64,000 nucleotides of DNA from Lactobacillus sp. MRS-253-APC-2B (GCF_012843675.1 NZ_JABAFO010000002.1:153504-217503), one strand, 5' to 3'. Counted from the first letter of the stretch, positions 43,944 to 53,443 are shown. Program-made: numbers and translations. The notes: a model not told the origin generated them from the letters alone.

Positions 43944-44860
43944 ACGAAGAACGACAAATTGAGATTGACGCGGATCTGACTGGTCGCATTGATAAGGTTT
44001 TAGGCCATTTTTTAAGCGACGTTTCCCGCTCGCAGCTGCAAAAATGGATTGAAGATGGCCATGTAACCGTCAATGGTCAGGTCGTTAAAACCAAGTATAA
44101 GCTAAAAGCCGGCGATGTGGTCAAAATCATTCCTGAAGCACCACAAACGATTGATCTAGAGCCGGAAGATATCCCTTTAGATATTGTCTATGAAGATGAT
44201 GACGTAATCGTTGTCAACAAGCCAGCGGGGATGGTGGTCCACCCTGCTCCTGGGCATCCTGGGCATACCCTGGTCAATGCATTGCTTTACCATTCGCCGC
44301 TTTCAACAATCAACGGCGAGTTTCGACCTGGTATCGTGCACCGCATCGATAAGGACACTTCGGGACTTTTGATGGTGGCCAAAAATGATCTGGCTCATCG
44401 TAGTCTGGCCGCCCAGCTAAAGGCCAAGACTAACCAGCGTGAGTATGTCGCACTGGTTCATGGAGTAATCAAAGAAGACCAGGGGACAATTGATGCGCCA
44501 CTGGGTCGATCTAAAAAAGACCGCAAGAAGCAGGCCGTCGTAATGGATGGCCGCCATGCTGTTACGCATTTTGAGGTAGTGAAGCGTTACCGGCACTATA
44601 CCTTGGTTAAATGCCGTCTGGAAACTGGCCGTACGCACCAGATACGGGTTCACATGGCCTATATCGGCCATCCATTGGCTGGCGATCCCTTGTATGGACC
44701 GCGTAAGACGCTGGCTGGACCAGGACAGTATCTGCATGCGGGCCTGCTGGGCTTTAAACACCCACGGACCGGTCAGGAGATGACTTTTACCGCACCATTA
44801 CCAGACTATTTTACCAAGATGCTTGAGCATTTAGACAAAACTGACCGCCGGGATGAATAG
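43940..44860 (+). CDS. rluD: RluD-type 23S rRNA pseudouridine synthase
   Basis: The 306-residue enzyme has an S4 RNA-binding domain (SRSQLQKWIEDGHVTVNGQV) and a RluA-family catalytic domain with the Asp-containing HRIDKDTSGLLMVAK, GRTHQIRVHMAYIGHPLAGD and a C-terminal LGFKHPRTG. It should modify helix 69 of 23S rRNA. The start overlaps lspA by four bases. The degenerate carA gene follows after 33 bases without a visible terminator. Confidence 0.94.
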   Translation: MNEERQIEIDADLTGRIDKVLGHFLSDVSRSQLQKWIEDGHVTVNGQVVKTKYKLKAGDVVKIIPEAPQTIDLEPEDIPLDIVYEDDDVIVVNKPAGMVVHPAPGHPGHTLVNALLYHSPLSTINGEFRPGIVHRIDKDTSGLLMVAKNDLAHRSLAAQLKAKTNQREYVALVHGVIKEDQGTIDAPLGRSKKDRKKQAVVMDGRHAVTHFEVVKRYRHYTLVKCRLETGRTHQIRVHMAYIGHPLAGDPLYGPRKTLAGPGQYLHAGLLGFKHPRTGQEMTFTAPLPDYFTKMLEHLDKTDRRDE

Positions 44861-44893
44861 ACAATTGGCGGCTGCAAAGTGAGATGAGATTGG

Positions 44894-45970
44894 ATGACAG
44901 CAAGATATTTGATATTTGAGGATGGCTCCATCTTTGAGGGTGAGGGATTTGGCTCGCCTGCCATAACGTTTGGTGAGATGGTTTTTAATACCAGCATGAC
45001 GGGATATCAAGAAATCATTACCAACCAAATCTACCATAATCAAATCGTCGTTTTTACCAACCCCAATATTGGCAACTATGGAATTCAACGCAACATCTAT
45101 GAGTCGATTGTGCCTTCAATCAAGGGTGTTGTCTGCCGCAATCTGGCACCATTAAAGGAGCGTCGGCATGGCACGACTTTGGATCAGTATCTCAAGCAGA
45201 TGAACATTCCAGGCGTGACCAACGTTGACACGCGGGCCATTGTCAGACATCTGCGCAAGGTTGGCAAGCCGATGAAGGGCAGCATCGTGCCAGTTCCTGA
45301 TGATCATGCGTTTGATCAGCTGCATGCCACCGTTTTGACCAATCAGCAGGTGGCTCAGGTTGCTACGCCAAAACCGTTTCCTAATCCTGATATCGGTTTA
45401 AGCGTGGTCGTGATTGACTTTGGTCTTAAAAACGGGATCTTAAGAGAGCTTTCGCGGCGCAAGTGCAACGTAACCGTATTACCATACACAGCCAGCGTTG
45501 ACGATATTTTACGACTTGATCCGGATGGCGTTGTCCTATCCAGTGGTCCAGGCAATCCAGAATCTTTGAAGCGTTCAGTGCTGGAAATGATCAGACAGGT
45601 TGAGGCTAAGGTACCACTATTTGCCATTGGCCTAGGTCATGAGCTGTTTGCCCTGGCCAATGGCTGTAAGGTCGAGCGCTTGGCAACCGAGCACCATGGT
45701 ATGAATCACCCAATCAGAGAGATTATTACCGATCATATCGTCTTTGCTTCGCAAGGTGAAGGCTATGTGATTCGGCGCAACTCAGTCGATCGCTCACAGC
45801 TTTTTATTACCTACGTCGATATGCTTGACGGTACGGTGCAAGGATTGCGGCATCGCCAATATCCGGCGTTTTCTGTGCAGTTTTTCCCGGATGGTGCGCC
45901 GGGGCCGGATGAAACCAATAATCTTTTTGATGAATTTATGGACGTTATGAAGCAGCGAGAGGGGGACTGA
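44894..45970 (+). CDS. Catalytically degenerate CarA paralogue
   Basis: The 358-residue protein aligns end to end with the functional CarA in this window, including FEDGSIFEGEGFG, FNTSMTGYQE and [13 protein letters not shown]. The amidotransferase centre is destroyed: the catalytic Cys246 is Gly (FAIGLGHELFAL) and His331 is Phe (QFFPDGAPGP). It therefore cannot hydrolyse glutamine by the known mechanism. The reading frame is intact and keeps the structural core, so it seems maintained rather than decaying. It lies 33 bases after rluD and two bases before the carB-like gene. It may be a scaffold or regulator of the other CarA/CarB, or a relic of the arginine-specific enzyme; both are inference. 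Confidence 0.9.
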   Translation: MTARYLIFEDGSIFEGEGFGSPAITFGEMVFNTSMTGYQEIITNQIYHNQIVVFTNPNIGNYGIQRNIYESIVPSIKGVVCRNLAPLKERRHGTTLDQYLKQMNIPGVTNVDTRAIVRHLRKVGKPMKGSIVPVPDDHAFDQLHATVLTNQQVAQVATPKPFPNPDIGLSVVVIDFGLKNGILRELSRRKCNVTVLPYTASVDDILRLDPDGVVLSSGPGNPESLKRSVLEMIRQVEAKVPLFAIGLGHELFALANGCKVERLATEHHGMNHPIREIITDHIVFASQGEGYVIRRNSVDRSQLFITYVDMLDGTVQGLRHRQYPAFSVQFFPDGAPGPDETNNLFDEFMDVMKQREGD

Positions 45971-45972
45971 CC

Positions 45973-48477
45973 ATGAAAAAAGTACTTCTGATCGGTGCAG
46001 GTGCAGACAGCATCGAGCATGGCGATGAGCTGGATGCAGCCGCTTTTCAGGTGGCCAGTGTCTTAAAAGCTGAAGGCTTTGAGACGATCTTAATTGACGA
46101 CAACCCATTTTCATTTACTCTGGATTGTCCTGATGCCATTGACCATGCCTGCATCAAGTCGCTGACGGTTGAAAACGTCGTTGATACAATCAATGAATAT
46201 CATCCCGATGCGATTATCCCGACGCTTGGTGGCCGCCGGGCCTTTGAATTAATGCAGGCAGTCGGCGAGACGGGAATTCTGCAGGCTGATGACATTGAAT
46301 TGATCGGTGTCCCAGAAGCGACGATTCGCCAGATCAACAATCCCATGCTGCTTGGCAAGACGCTGCATAATCTTAAGGTCCCCACCAAGGCTATCTCAAA
46401 GGTCGATAATTTTGTGGATGCCTTAGAAATGGTCAACCGGGTCGGCTATCCAATTATTGTACGCTCGGTTTTACCTAAGGGGCCTGGCTGGCGCTCTTTG
46501 GTACATGACCAAGAAGAGCTTAAACGGGCCGTGGCAGTTGGACTAAGGCAATCGCGCTCGGGACAGATTACCGTTCAGCAAAGCTTAGCCGGGTTTAAGG
46601 AAATCGAGGTCGTGGTCTTAAGAGACAGTTTTGGTACGATGATGCAGCTGGCCTGTGTTGAAGATATTGATCCAATTGGCATTCATGCGGGTGACTCAAT
46701 CGCCATCGCTCCGGCCCAGACGCTGCTTGACCGTGAAATTCAAGATATGCGCGACACGGCATTTGCCATTACGCGCAAACTTAGAATTGTTGGGGTCAAC
46801 CACGTGCAGTTCGCTTTGGATCAGGCTAATGGCAAGTTTTATGTAATCAAGAACAATCCTTATTTTGATCGCTTAACGGCTTTTGCGGCTACTGCCACTG
46901 GATATGCGCTGCAAAGCGTCTGTGGCGAGCTGTATGCTGGTAAGACATTGCGCAATATTCACCTAGACCATGGCTATTACAAGCATGCTGCCGTTACGGA
47001 ACCGATCATGGATCATGTGGCCGTACGGATGCCGGTCTGGCCCTTTGCGGAATTACCCGATGCTGATCGTCAGTTGGGGACGCGTAAAAAGTCAACTGGT
47101 ACCATGATTGGCGTAGGACGCAGCCTGACTGAAGCGATGTTTAAGGCGATTAGTGATTTTCCACGCCTTGAGCAGGATTCACGACTGGCTAAGCAAGACC
47201 AGCTTTCAGATGACGAATTGGTGCAGCTTTTGATTCATCCGCAGGCCGGACGTCTGTTTACATTGCTGGCAGCTTTACGGCGTGGCTACACGGATGATGA
47301 GCTAACCGAGCTGACCAAGATTGACCCATATTACTTTGCCTGTCTGCGTCAGATGCAAAGCTTAGAAGACGAACTCAAAAATCATCCTGGCGATGCCAAG
47401 CTGTTGGTAAAGGCCAAGTACTGTGGCATGAGCGATGAAAGCATTGCCAAGATTTGGAAGTGGCCAACGACCAGAGTAGTTGCAATGCGTGATGAGCAGG
47501 TCATTCACCGAACCTTTAAAGAGCTGGAACCGTCTGCTGGCGAATTTGATCAACATACCAGTGTCTTTTACTCAACCTACGAAATGGAAGACGAAGCCAG
47601 TCCAAGTCCATCACCAACTGCGGTCGTCGTCGGTACCGGTCCGCTGCGTTTAGGAAATGGTACGGCCAGTGACTACTTTGTTGCCAACACTTTGCGTGAG
47701 CTGCGTGATCATGGCTACCAGACCGTGATCGTCAACGACAATCCCAGTTCGGTGACCCTGGCGCCGATGCTGGCTCGCAAGCGCTATCTGGAGCCGCTGC
47801 AATCAGAAAATATCCGCGCCGTTTTGGACGTTGAGCATCCCGAGGTAGTCTTGATCCCAGCCAGTCGTCATGAACTGATCGATCAGCTGGGACCAATTGC
47901 CAAAAATATTCAGATCGCCGAGATTCCTGAAGATCAGCGGCCGGCATCGTTAGCAGTCGGTGAGCCATTGGACAGCTTTAACGCGCTGTTTGACGGTCAG
48001 CTGGTCTATCCACTGGGGATTACGGCCGATCTGCAGTCAACTGATGATCTGAGCTATCAGCCAACCGCTCAGCGTTTTCCGGCCCGCTTGACGCCGCTTG
48101 ATTTTGGAATGCTGGAAAAACAGGGCAGCCAAGCCATCAGTGAGCAAAGCGAGCCCGGGCTGTATCAGGTTGTGTTTGTCCATCGTTTTGATGGATCGTT
48201 TAAGCAGCTGCTGATACAGCATATGCCACTGCCTGAGATTGCCTTTTTATCTAAGGTATTAGGTTTGAATCTACCGGGGATTACGGTCCGGATGGCATTA
48301 GGACGGCTTGATGGCGATGCCTTAAATGAGGCGCTGATTCCCAATGGTACAACCAAAATGGCGGTCTACCGAGCAGTCTTTCCATTCAAGTCGCTGCACC
48401 TCAAGCATCAAAAGCCAACTATCAATCGCGTTTTAGGCGGGCAGATGCAGTTTTTGAATGGCGAGGATTTTGATTGA
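45973..48477 (+). CDS. Degenerate, shortened CarB paralogue
   Basis: At 834 residues the protein is about 230 shorter than the CarB copy at 38101. The first ATP-grasp half aligns over its length but key residues are gone: the metal-binding Glu of EVNPR is Lys293 (VIKNNPYFDR), the Gly-rich loop [11 protein letters not shown] is RSVLPKGPGWR, and the EDR motif is missing. The oligomerisation domain and a linker with FYSTYEMEDE remain. The second ATP-grasp half is heavily deleted: VGTGPLRLGNG is still visible, but the FGGQTAIN region reads IPASRHELID. It stops where the MGS allosteric domain would begin. GAGAGGGGG is a strong ribosome site. No synthase activity is expected. Confidence 0.9.
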   Translation: MKKVLLIGAGADSIEHGDELDAAAFQVASVLKAEGFETILIDDNPFSFTLDCPDAIDHACIKSLTVENVVDTINEYHPDAIIPTLGGRRAFELMQAVGETGILQADDIELIGVPEATIRQINNPMLLGKTLHNLKVPTKAISKVDNFVDALEMVNRVGYPIIVRSVLPKGPGWRSLVHDQEELKRAVAVGLRQSRSGQITVQQSLAGFKEIEVVVLRDSFGTMMQLACVEDIDPIGIHAGDSIAIAPAQTLLDREIQDMRDTAFAITRKLRIVGVNHVQFALDQANGKFYVIKNNPYFDRLTAFAATATGYALQSVCGELYAGKTLRNIHLDHGYYKHAAVTEPIMDHVAVRMPVWPFAELPDADRQLGTRKKSTGTMIGVGRSLTEAMFKAISDFPRLEQDSRLAKQDQLSDDELVQLLIHPQAGRLFTLLAALRRGYTDDELTELTKIDPYYFACLRQMQSLEDELKNHPGDAKLLVKAKYCGMSDESIAKIWKWPTTRVVAMRDEQVIHRTFKELEPSAGEFDQHTSVFYSTYEMEDEASPSPSPTAVVVGTGPLRLGNGTASDYFVANTLRELRDHGYQTVIVNDNPSSVTLAPMLARKRYLEPLQSENIRAVLDVEHPEVVLIPASRHELIDQLGPIAKNIQIAEIPEDQRPASLAVGEPLDSFNALFDGQLVYPLGITADLQSTDDLSYQPTAQRFPARLTPLDFGMLEKQGSQAISEQSEPGLYQVVFVHRFDGSFKQLLIQHMPLPEIAFLSKVLGLNLPGITVRMALGRLDGDALNEALIPNGTTKMAVYRAVFPFKSLHLKHQKPTINRVLGGQMQFLNGEDFD

Positions 48478-48481
48478 AATT

Positions 48482-48633
48482 GATAAGAGGCTGGGAATTA
48501 ACTCAACCTCTTAACTATTTTATGGATAATAATGCCTCAGTGCAGTAGCTGGCAGTTCAAACGCTGATAAATCAGCATTTGACCAACCTAGCCATCCTTG
48601 CGGAGCTTTTTCTTGCTCTCTTTTATTTTACAA
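48482..48633. repeat. Dispersed intergenic repeat, copy 3
   Basis: It shares AAGAGGCTGG, AATTAACTCAACCTCT, TAACTATTTTATGGATAATA, ATGCCTCAG, CTGATAAATCAG and CCTAGCCATCCTTGCGGAG with copy 2, and the TAACTATTTTAT block and CAAACGCTGA with copy 1. The final terminator stem of copy 2 is absent here, leaving only GGAGCTTTTTCTTGCTCTC. Confidence 0.75.
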
Positions 48634-48679
48634 ATAATTTTAAATTTGTAAAAAATACAAAAAATTTGATATTTATTAA

Positions 48680-48693
48680 TGGAAGCGCTTAAA
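48680..48693 (+). promoter_or_regulatory. Possible catabolite (cre) site before the Ldh_2 gene
   Basis: TGGAAGCGCTTAAA matches most positions of the CcpA consensus TGWAANCGNTNWCA but not all. A TATGAT at 48712-48717 may be the -10. Carbon control of this gene would be plausible. Confidence 0.4.
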
Positions 48694-48768
48694 TTCCGGA
48701 TAAAAATGTGTTATGATTTAATCATGTTAAGTCGTGAAACGTTTTATAAACAGAAAGAAGCTTGCAAA

Positions 48769-49905
48769 ATGAATGAAAATAAAGTCGTCAAGTTTTCCTA
48801 CGAACAGCTCGATCATCTTTGCATGGATGCCTTTCAAAAGTTTGGCTTTAGCGAAAAACAAGCTGCCATCATTACTGACGTCTTATTGACTGCAGATATG
48901 TATGGCATTCAAAGTCATGGCATGCAGCGTATGGTCCGTTATTATAAAGGAATTCAAAAGGGAACGATGAAGGTCGATGCCGAACCGGAAGTCATTTTTG
49001 AAACCCCGGTTTCGGCAGTCATTGATGGTCATGATGGTATGGGCCAGCTCAATGGACATTTTGCAATGGAACTGGCGATAAAAAAAGCCAAGCAGGCAGG
49101 CGTGGGGATTGTTTCAGTACGTAATTCCAACCACTATGGCATTGCCGGCTATTACGCCAAGATGGCAGCTAAAGAAGGCATGTTGGGCTTTTCTTGTACC
49201 AACAGCGAAGCCATTATGGTACCAACGTTTGGCAAAGAATCAATGATTGGCTCCAACCCACAAGCATGGTGTCTGCCAGCCAAACCATATGATTTTTTGT
49301 TTGATGCCTCAACAACGGTCGTAACACGGGGCAAGCTGGAAATGTACAACAAGCTGAATCAGCCGCTGCCTGATGGCTGGGCACTTGATGCCAATGGTGA
49401 GCCAACCAATGATGCAGCTGACGTTTTAAACAACATTGTGCACAAAAACGGCGGTGGGATCATGCCACTGGGCGGTAATACTGAAACATTGGGCTCACAC
49501 AAGGGTTATGGCAATGGGATGGTTGCTGAGATCTTCTCTTCGATTCTTTCGCTGGGGATGACTTCAGAATCAACTATGCAAAACGGTAAATCCGGTATCT
49601 GTCATGGCTTTATGGCGATTAATCTAGATGCGTTTGGCGATGGTCAGACTATCAGTGAGCATCTGTCGCAATATTTGCAAAAGCTGCGTGATTCGGCTAA
49701 GGCCAATGGTCATGACCGCATCTACACGCATGGTGAAAAAGAGGTTTTGGCTATGGCCGATCGTAAGGAAAACGGCATTCCGGTCATTGACAAGACAATG
49801 ACTGAGGTTAAAGATCTATGCGACTATCTGGACCTGAATTTTGCCGACTACTTTGGTGAATATCAGCCACCTAAGGCCGAAGCAATGTTTACCGGTAACT
49901 ATTAA
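48769..49905 (+). CDS. Malate/L-lactate dehydrogenase-family oxidoreductase (Ldh_2)
   Basis: The 378-residue protein belongs to the Ldh_2 family of NAD(P)-dependent 2-hydroxyacid or ureidoglycolate dehydrogenases, unrelated to classical lactate dehydrogenase. Family segments are MYGIQSHGMQRMVRY, VIDGHDGMGQLNGHFAM, VRNSNHYGIAGYYAKMA and GSHKGYGNGMVAEIFS. The substrate cannot be set from sequence; malate, lactate or a related acid are candidates. ATG 48769 is preferred for its agreement with family N-termini, although its ribosome site (AAAGAAG) is modest; an ATG at 48724 is the alternative. It follows an AT-rich gap with a cre-like site. Confidence 0.85.
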   Translation: MNENKVVKFSYEQLDHLCMDAFQKFGFSEKQAAIITDVLLTADMYGIQSHGMQRMVRYYKGIQKGTMKVDAEPEVIFETPVSAVIDGHDGMGQLNGHFAMELAIKKAKQAGVGIVSVRNSNHYGIAGYYAKMAAKEGMLGFSCTNSEAIMVPTFGKESMIGSNPQAWCLPAKPYDFLFDASTTVVTRGKLEMYNKLNQPLPDGWALDANGEPTNDAADVLNNIVHKNGGGIMPLGGNTETLGSHKGYGNGMVAEIFSSILSLGMTSESTMQNGKSGICHGFMAINLDAFGDGQTISEHLSQYLQKLRDSAKANGHDRIYTHGEKEVLAMADRKENGIPVIDKTMTEVKDLCDYLDLNFADYFGEYQPPKAEAMFTGNY

Positions 49906-49937
49906 TCAAGCAGACTTATTTAGTCTAATCTAAATAC

Positions 49938-49974
49938 AAAAGGACTCTGATGTATCACATCAAAGTCCTTTTTA
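49938..49974. terminator. Bidirectional terminator between Ldh_2 gene and rqcH
   Basis: AAAGGACTCTGATG and CATCAAAGTCCTTT form a stem with A- and T-runs on the two sides, serving the two convergent genes. Confidence 0.85.
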
Positions 49975-51669
49975 TTAGTTGGGCAGCTTTTTAGGCGTGA
50001 CGGACAGCGTCTTTTGGCCACGGAAGGTTACGAATCCCGGCTTGGCCCCGCTTGGCTTGTGCAGATTCTTGACTGGCAGATAGTCAACCGGCACATGGGC
50101 AGAGTCACGTCCTTTAGAGAACCAGGCAGCCAGTTGAGCCGCCTGCAGAATCGTTTCTTCGCTAGGGTTGGTGGTATCGCGAATGACGACATGCGAGCCT
50201 GGCATATCCTTGACGTGTAGCCAGATTTCGTTTTTATTGGCTGTCTTGAAGCTCAACCGGTCATTTTGAAGATTGTTTTTGCCGACCAAAATAACCGTGC
50301 CATCAGTAGCGTGGAAGACTTCAGGTTTGGAAACGGGAATCTTGCGCTGCTTTTTGCCTTTTTTGTGCTTGGCTTTGATATAGCCTTGCTGCTGCAGCTC
50401 CAAGCGAATTTCTTGAACGTCGCTGGGATTGGCCAGATCGATCTGGCTGAGAATCGTTTCGAAATAATCAATTTCTTTTTGCGTGATGGCCATCTGCTCA
50501 TTAACGTACTTAACCGAGGCCTTGAGCTTGTTGTAGCGCGTAAAGTACTTCTGAGCATTGCGTGAAGGCGAAAGATCTGGCTGCAGAGTAATCTTTAACG
50601 GTTTGTTCTCATCATAAAAATTAGGTAACTCAACGGATTTAGCGCCACGAGGAACCTGGTGCAGCCAGGTGGTCAAAAGCTCGCCGCGAATCCGGTAGCG
50701 ATCAGCATCGGCGGCATCAGCCAGTTCTTTTTGAAATTTCTTCATTTTACGCTGATCTTTTTTCAGTTCATTATGCACGACTTTGAGGACCTGACCAGCC
50801 AGCTCTTTGGTCCGATCAGACTGCGCCTTATTGACGTAATAGGCGTCCAAGAGCTCAGAAAGCGTGGCAAACGACTGTAGAACAAGGCCCGCGGTATTAA
50901 TTGGCGCAAATGCCGCAAAACTGGTCTTGTTCTTTTCATTGGTGATCAAGACCGGAGCGGGATTTTCAAAGTGACGCAAAAACGACTGGTAGGCGCTGGG
51001 CAGATTGTCACTGGCTAACAGCTCAGCCGCCATTTCTTTAGCAGTTTCTGGTGCCAGACCCTGATAGCTTTGCTGCAGTTCTTTAGCCAGCTGGGCGGAA
51101 TCGTTTTTTAAGTCACGGGCCAGATCAGAATAAATCTGGTTGGGCAGGTAGGGATTGAATCGTTTTTGTTTGGGCGGCATGATGAAAGTTGCACCGGGCA
51201 AGAGCAGACGAACGCGATTGACGTCGCTGCCGACATGCTTGATGGCATCAATGATCTTGCCGGTCTTGGCATTAACCAGGGTAACGTTGCTGTGACGCGC
51301 CATGATTTCAACCATCATCACCAACTCCAGTGGGTCGCCCAACTCATCTAAAGTTGAAAAGGTCAGCTTAATAATGCGGTCGTTTTCAACCTGGGTGACT
51401 TCCTTGACCAGCGCTCCTTCCAGATATTTGCGCATGGTCATGGCAAAGTTGCTGGGAACGGCAGGGTTTTGATATGGGATCTGGGTAATTTGAATGCGTG
51501 GATAGGATGGATTGGCTGAAATCAGCAGTGAGTAGTTATGGCGATTGGCTCGAATTACCATCACCATTTCGGCTGGATATGGCTGATTGACCTTGGAGAC
51601 ACGGCCACCTTGCAGCGTTTGATTAAGCTCGTGGACCATGGCATGGGTGAAAAAACCGTCAAATGGCAT
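49975..51669 (-). CDS. rqcH: Ribosome quality-control factor RqcH (NFACT/FbpA family)
   Basis: RqcH binds stalled 50S subunits and adds C-terminal Ala tails that mark nascent chains for degradation; older annotations call it fibronectin-binding protein. The 564-residue protein has an NFACT-N domain with Asp97-Arg98 (ENDRIIKLTF), the residues required in B. subtilis RqcH. It then has helix-hairpin-helix and coiled-coil regions (about 280-430) and a C-terminal NFACT-R domain with LHVKDMPGSHVVIRD. AAAGGAGCGATC precedes the ATG. No export signal is present, in line with a cytoplasmic role. Confidence 0.93.
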   Translation of the reverse strand: MPFDGFFTHAMVHELNQTLQGGRVSKVNQPYPAEMVMVIRANRHNYSLLISANPSYPRIQITQIPYQNPAVPSNFAMTMRKYLEGALVKEVTQVENDRIIKLTFSTLDELGDPLELVMMVEIMARHSNVTLVNAKTGKIIDAIKHVGSDVNRVRLLLPGATFIMPPKQKRFNPYLPNQIYSDLARDLKNDSAQLAKELQQSYQGLAPETAKEMAAELLASDNLPSAYQSFLRHFENPAPVLITNEKNKTSFAAFAPINTAGLVLQSFATLSELLDAYYVNKAQSDRTKELAGQVLKVVHNELKKDQRKMKKFQKELADAADADRYRIRGELLTTWLHQVPRGAKSVELPNFYDENKPLKITLQPDLSPSRNAQKYFTRYNKLKASVKYVNEQMAITQKEIDYFETILSQIDLANPSDVQEIRLELQQQGYIKAKHKKGKKQRKIPVSKPEVFHATDGTVILVGKNNLQNDRLSFKTANKNEIWLHVKDMPGSHVVIRDTTNPSEETILQAAQLAAWFSKGRDSAHVPVDYLPVKNLHKPSGAKPGFVTFRGQKTLSVTPKKLPN

Positions 51670-51703
51670 TTTGATCGCTCCTTTGCTTTTGCATAACTAG
51701 TCT

Positions 51704-51733
51704 ATTATAACGTGGATTAACGTTTCTGACCAA
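51704..51733 (-). promoter_or_regulatory. Promoter of rqcH
   Basis: On the minus strand TTGGTC and a perfect TATAAT are 18 bases apart, 35 bases before the rqcH start. Confidence 0.6.
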
Positions 51734-51792
51734 ATTAAGGCTGGGTTTGCTGAAGTGATTGGCCAGATCTGTGTCAATCGGCTGCCATAAAA

Positions 51793-51821
51793 TTGGTTTT
51801 AGGCGCTGAATGTGCTATCCT
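51793..51821 (+). promoter_or_regulatory. Promoter of the second DegV gene
   Basis: TTGGTT and TATCCT with a 17-base spacer ending in TGC (extended -10). The leader contains a GACCT/AGGTC hairpin before the ribosome site. Confidence 0.55.
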
Positions 51822-51920
51822 ATTTAAATGCAGACCTTATTTTGAGGTCGGCAGTTTTATCATGCTATTATTTTTCTAAAATATTATTCTAAATTTGCAA
51901 TCATACTGGAGGAGAACTCA

Positions 51921-52799
51921 ATGAAAATCGCGGTTGTAACCGACAGTACCGCTTATTTAACCCCACAAGAAGCTGCGGATAATCATATTACGGTCGTACC
52001 GATTCCACTGGTGATCGATGGTCAAAGCTACCAAGAAGGCGTTGATATTACAACAGAGGAATTCTACGACAAGCTGGCCCACTCCAAGTCATTTCCAAGT
52101 ACGTCTCAGCCTTCAATCGGTCTTTTGATGGAAACCTACCAAAAGCTGGCAGATGAGGGCTACGATGCGGTGATCAGCATTCATTTGACCAAGGCAATTT
52201 CCGGTCTACTCAACACGATTGCCCAGATTGCCGAAGATATGAAGGATACGATCAAAATCGTACCATTTGATTCGCATCTGACGGTCAAGATGATGGGATA
52301 TCTGGCTTTAGAAGCAGCCAAGTTAGCTGAACAGGGTGACGATCTGGACGATATTGTCAAAAAAGTTAGCGAGTATCGTGACACCTTTAATAACGTTTTT
52401 GTCGTAGACGATTTGCAAAACCTGGTCCGTGGTGGACGGCTTTCCAATGCTTCAGCTTTTATTGGCTCCATTTTGAAGATTAAGCCGCTTTTGACGATGC
52501 ACACGCAAAACTATGCGATCGAGGCGTTTGAAAAGGTGCGTTCAATGAAAAAAGCCAAAGCACGCTGTGAGCAGATTTTTGACGAAGACTTGGCCAAGCT
52601 TGACTATCCAGTCCGGGCCATGGTGCTGCATGCCAACTGTCCTGAAGAAGGTCAAAAATGGCTGGATAAGCTGCAGGCCGACCATCCCGATATTCATTTT
52701 GAACTGAGCTACTTTGGTCCGGTCATCGGCGTACACCTGGGACAAGGCGCCTTGGCTCTGGCCTGGATGCAGGATACGGCTAAAAAGCCACTGGATTAG
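51921..52799 (+). CDS. DegV-family fatty-acid-binding protein (FakB-like), second copy
   Basis: The 292-residue protein has the DegV pattern: VVTDSTAYLTPQEA, the pocket segment STSQPSIGLLME, ISIHLTKAISGLLNTI, and VDDLQNLVRGGRLSN. Bacteria with a FakA kinase often carry several FakB proteins with different acyl preferences; it differs clearly from the copy at 35165. GGAGGAG precedes the ATG. A membrane protein of unknown function begins three bases after its stop, so the two form an operon. Confidence 0.9.
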   Translation: MKIAVVTDSTAYLTPQEAADNHITVVPIPLVIDGQSYQEGVDITTEEFYDKLAHSKSFPSTSQPSIGLLMETYQKLADEGYDAVISIHLTKAISGLLNTIAQIAEDMKDTIKIVPFDSHLTVKMMGYLALEAAKLAEQGDDLDDIVKKVSEYRDTFNNVFVVDDLQNLVRGGRLSNASAFIGSILKIKPLLTMHTQNYAIEAFEKVRSMKKAKARCEQIFDEDLAKLDYPVRAMVLHANCPEEGQKWLDKLQADHPDIHFELSYFGPVIGVHLGQGALALAWMQDTAKKPLD

Positions 52800-52802
52800 C
52801 CT

Positions 52803-53432
52803 ATGCAGCAGCGAACGAAAGATGGTCTCTGGGCGCTGGTGCTAACGGCTTTAATGGTGATTGTTGGTCTGTTGCGCCTGTCAACGCCATTGCCAAAAGG
52901 TCAGGTAGCCATTGAATTGGCCGGAATTATCGGCTTGAGTTCAATGGTGGGCCTGAATCTGCGCTGGGGGGCTGGAATTACGACTGTCGCTACGATAATC
53001 TTGATTCTGCTGGGAAAAGCAGATTGGATGACCGCGCTGGATATGATGGTTGACATGATTATGATCAGTGCCTTAATTGGCTGGCAATTGCCGCGCGATA
53101 TCAAGGTAACGCATCGGCAGGCGATTGGTGTTGGAGTGGCGGCCGGAATCTCACAATGGATTACAGCCGAGGTGCTCTGCGGGATTGCCGGGGATGCATT
53201 TGCACATGGCAGTGGGATCATGCCATTTATGCGGCTGGCTTTGCCAACGACGCTGCTGACGGCCCTGCTCTACATGCTGCTGATTCCACCACTTTCACTT
53301 TTGATTCGGCACTTTAACTGGCAGCCGCCCAAAGATGGTGATCGGCCTCAAAAACCGCGCTCAATGGTGATTGACTTGAGCGATCATCAAGGAATGCCGA
53401 AAAAACAAGATGACCATCACGATCAGGGCTAA
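52803..53432 (+). CDS. Membrane protein of unknown function coupled to DegV
   Basis: I do not recognise this 209-residue protein. It has about five or six hydrophobic segments (near residues 9-26, 34-50, 56-73, 78-94, 108-122 and 138-168) and a polar C-terminal tail of about 40 residues rich in Asp, Lys and His (PPKDGDRPQKPRS, and DDHHDQG at the end). There is no signal peptide apart from the first segment. It begins three bases after the DegV stop, which suggests a linked role, perhaps in lipid or envelope metabolism; this is context only. Confidence 0.7.
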   Translation: MQQRTKDGLWALVLTALMVIVGLLRLSTPLPKGQVAIELAGIIGLSSMVGLNLRWGAGITTVATIILILLGKADWMTALDMMVDMIMISALIGWQLPRDIKVTHRQAIGVGVAAGISQWITAEVLCGIAGDAFAHGSGIMPFMRLALPTTLLTALLYMLLIPPLSLLIRHFNWQPPKDGDRPQKPRSMVIDLSDHQGMPKKQDDHHDQG

Positions 53433-53443
53433 CCGAGTTTGTA

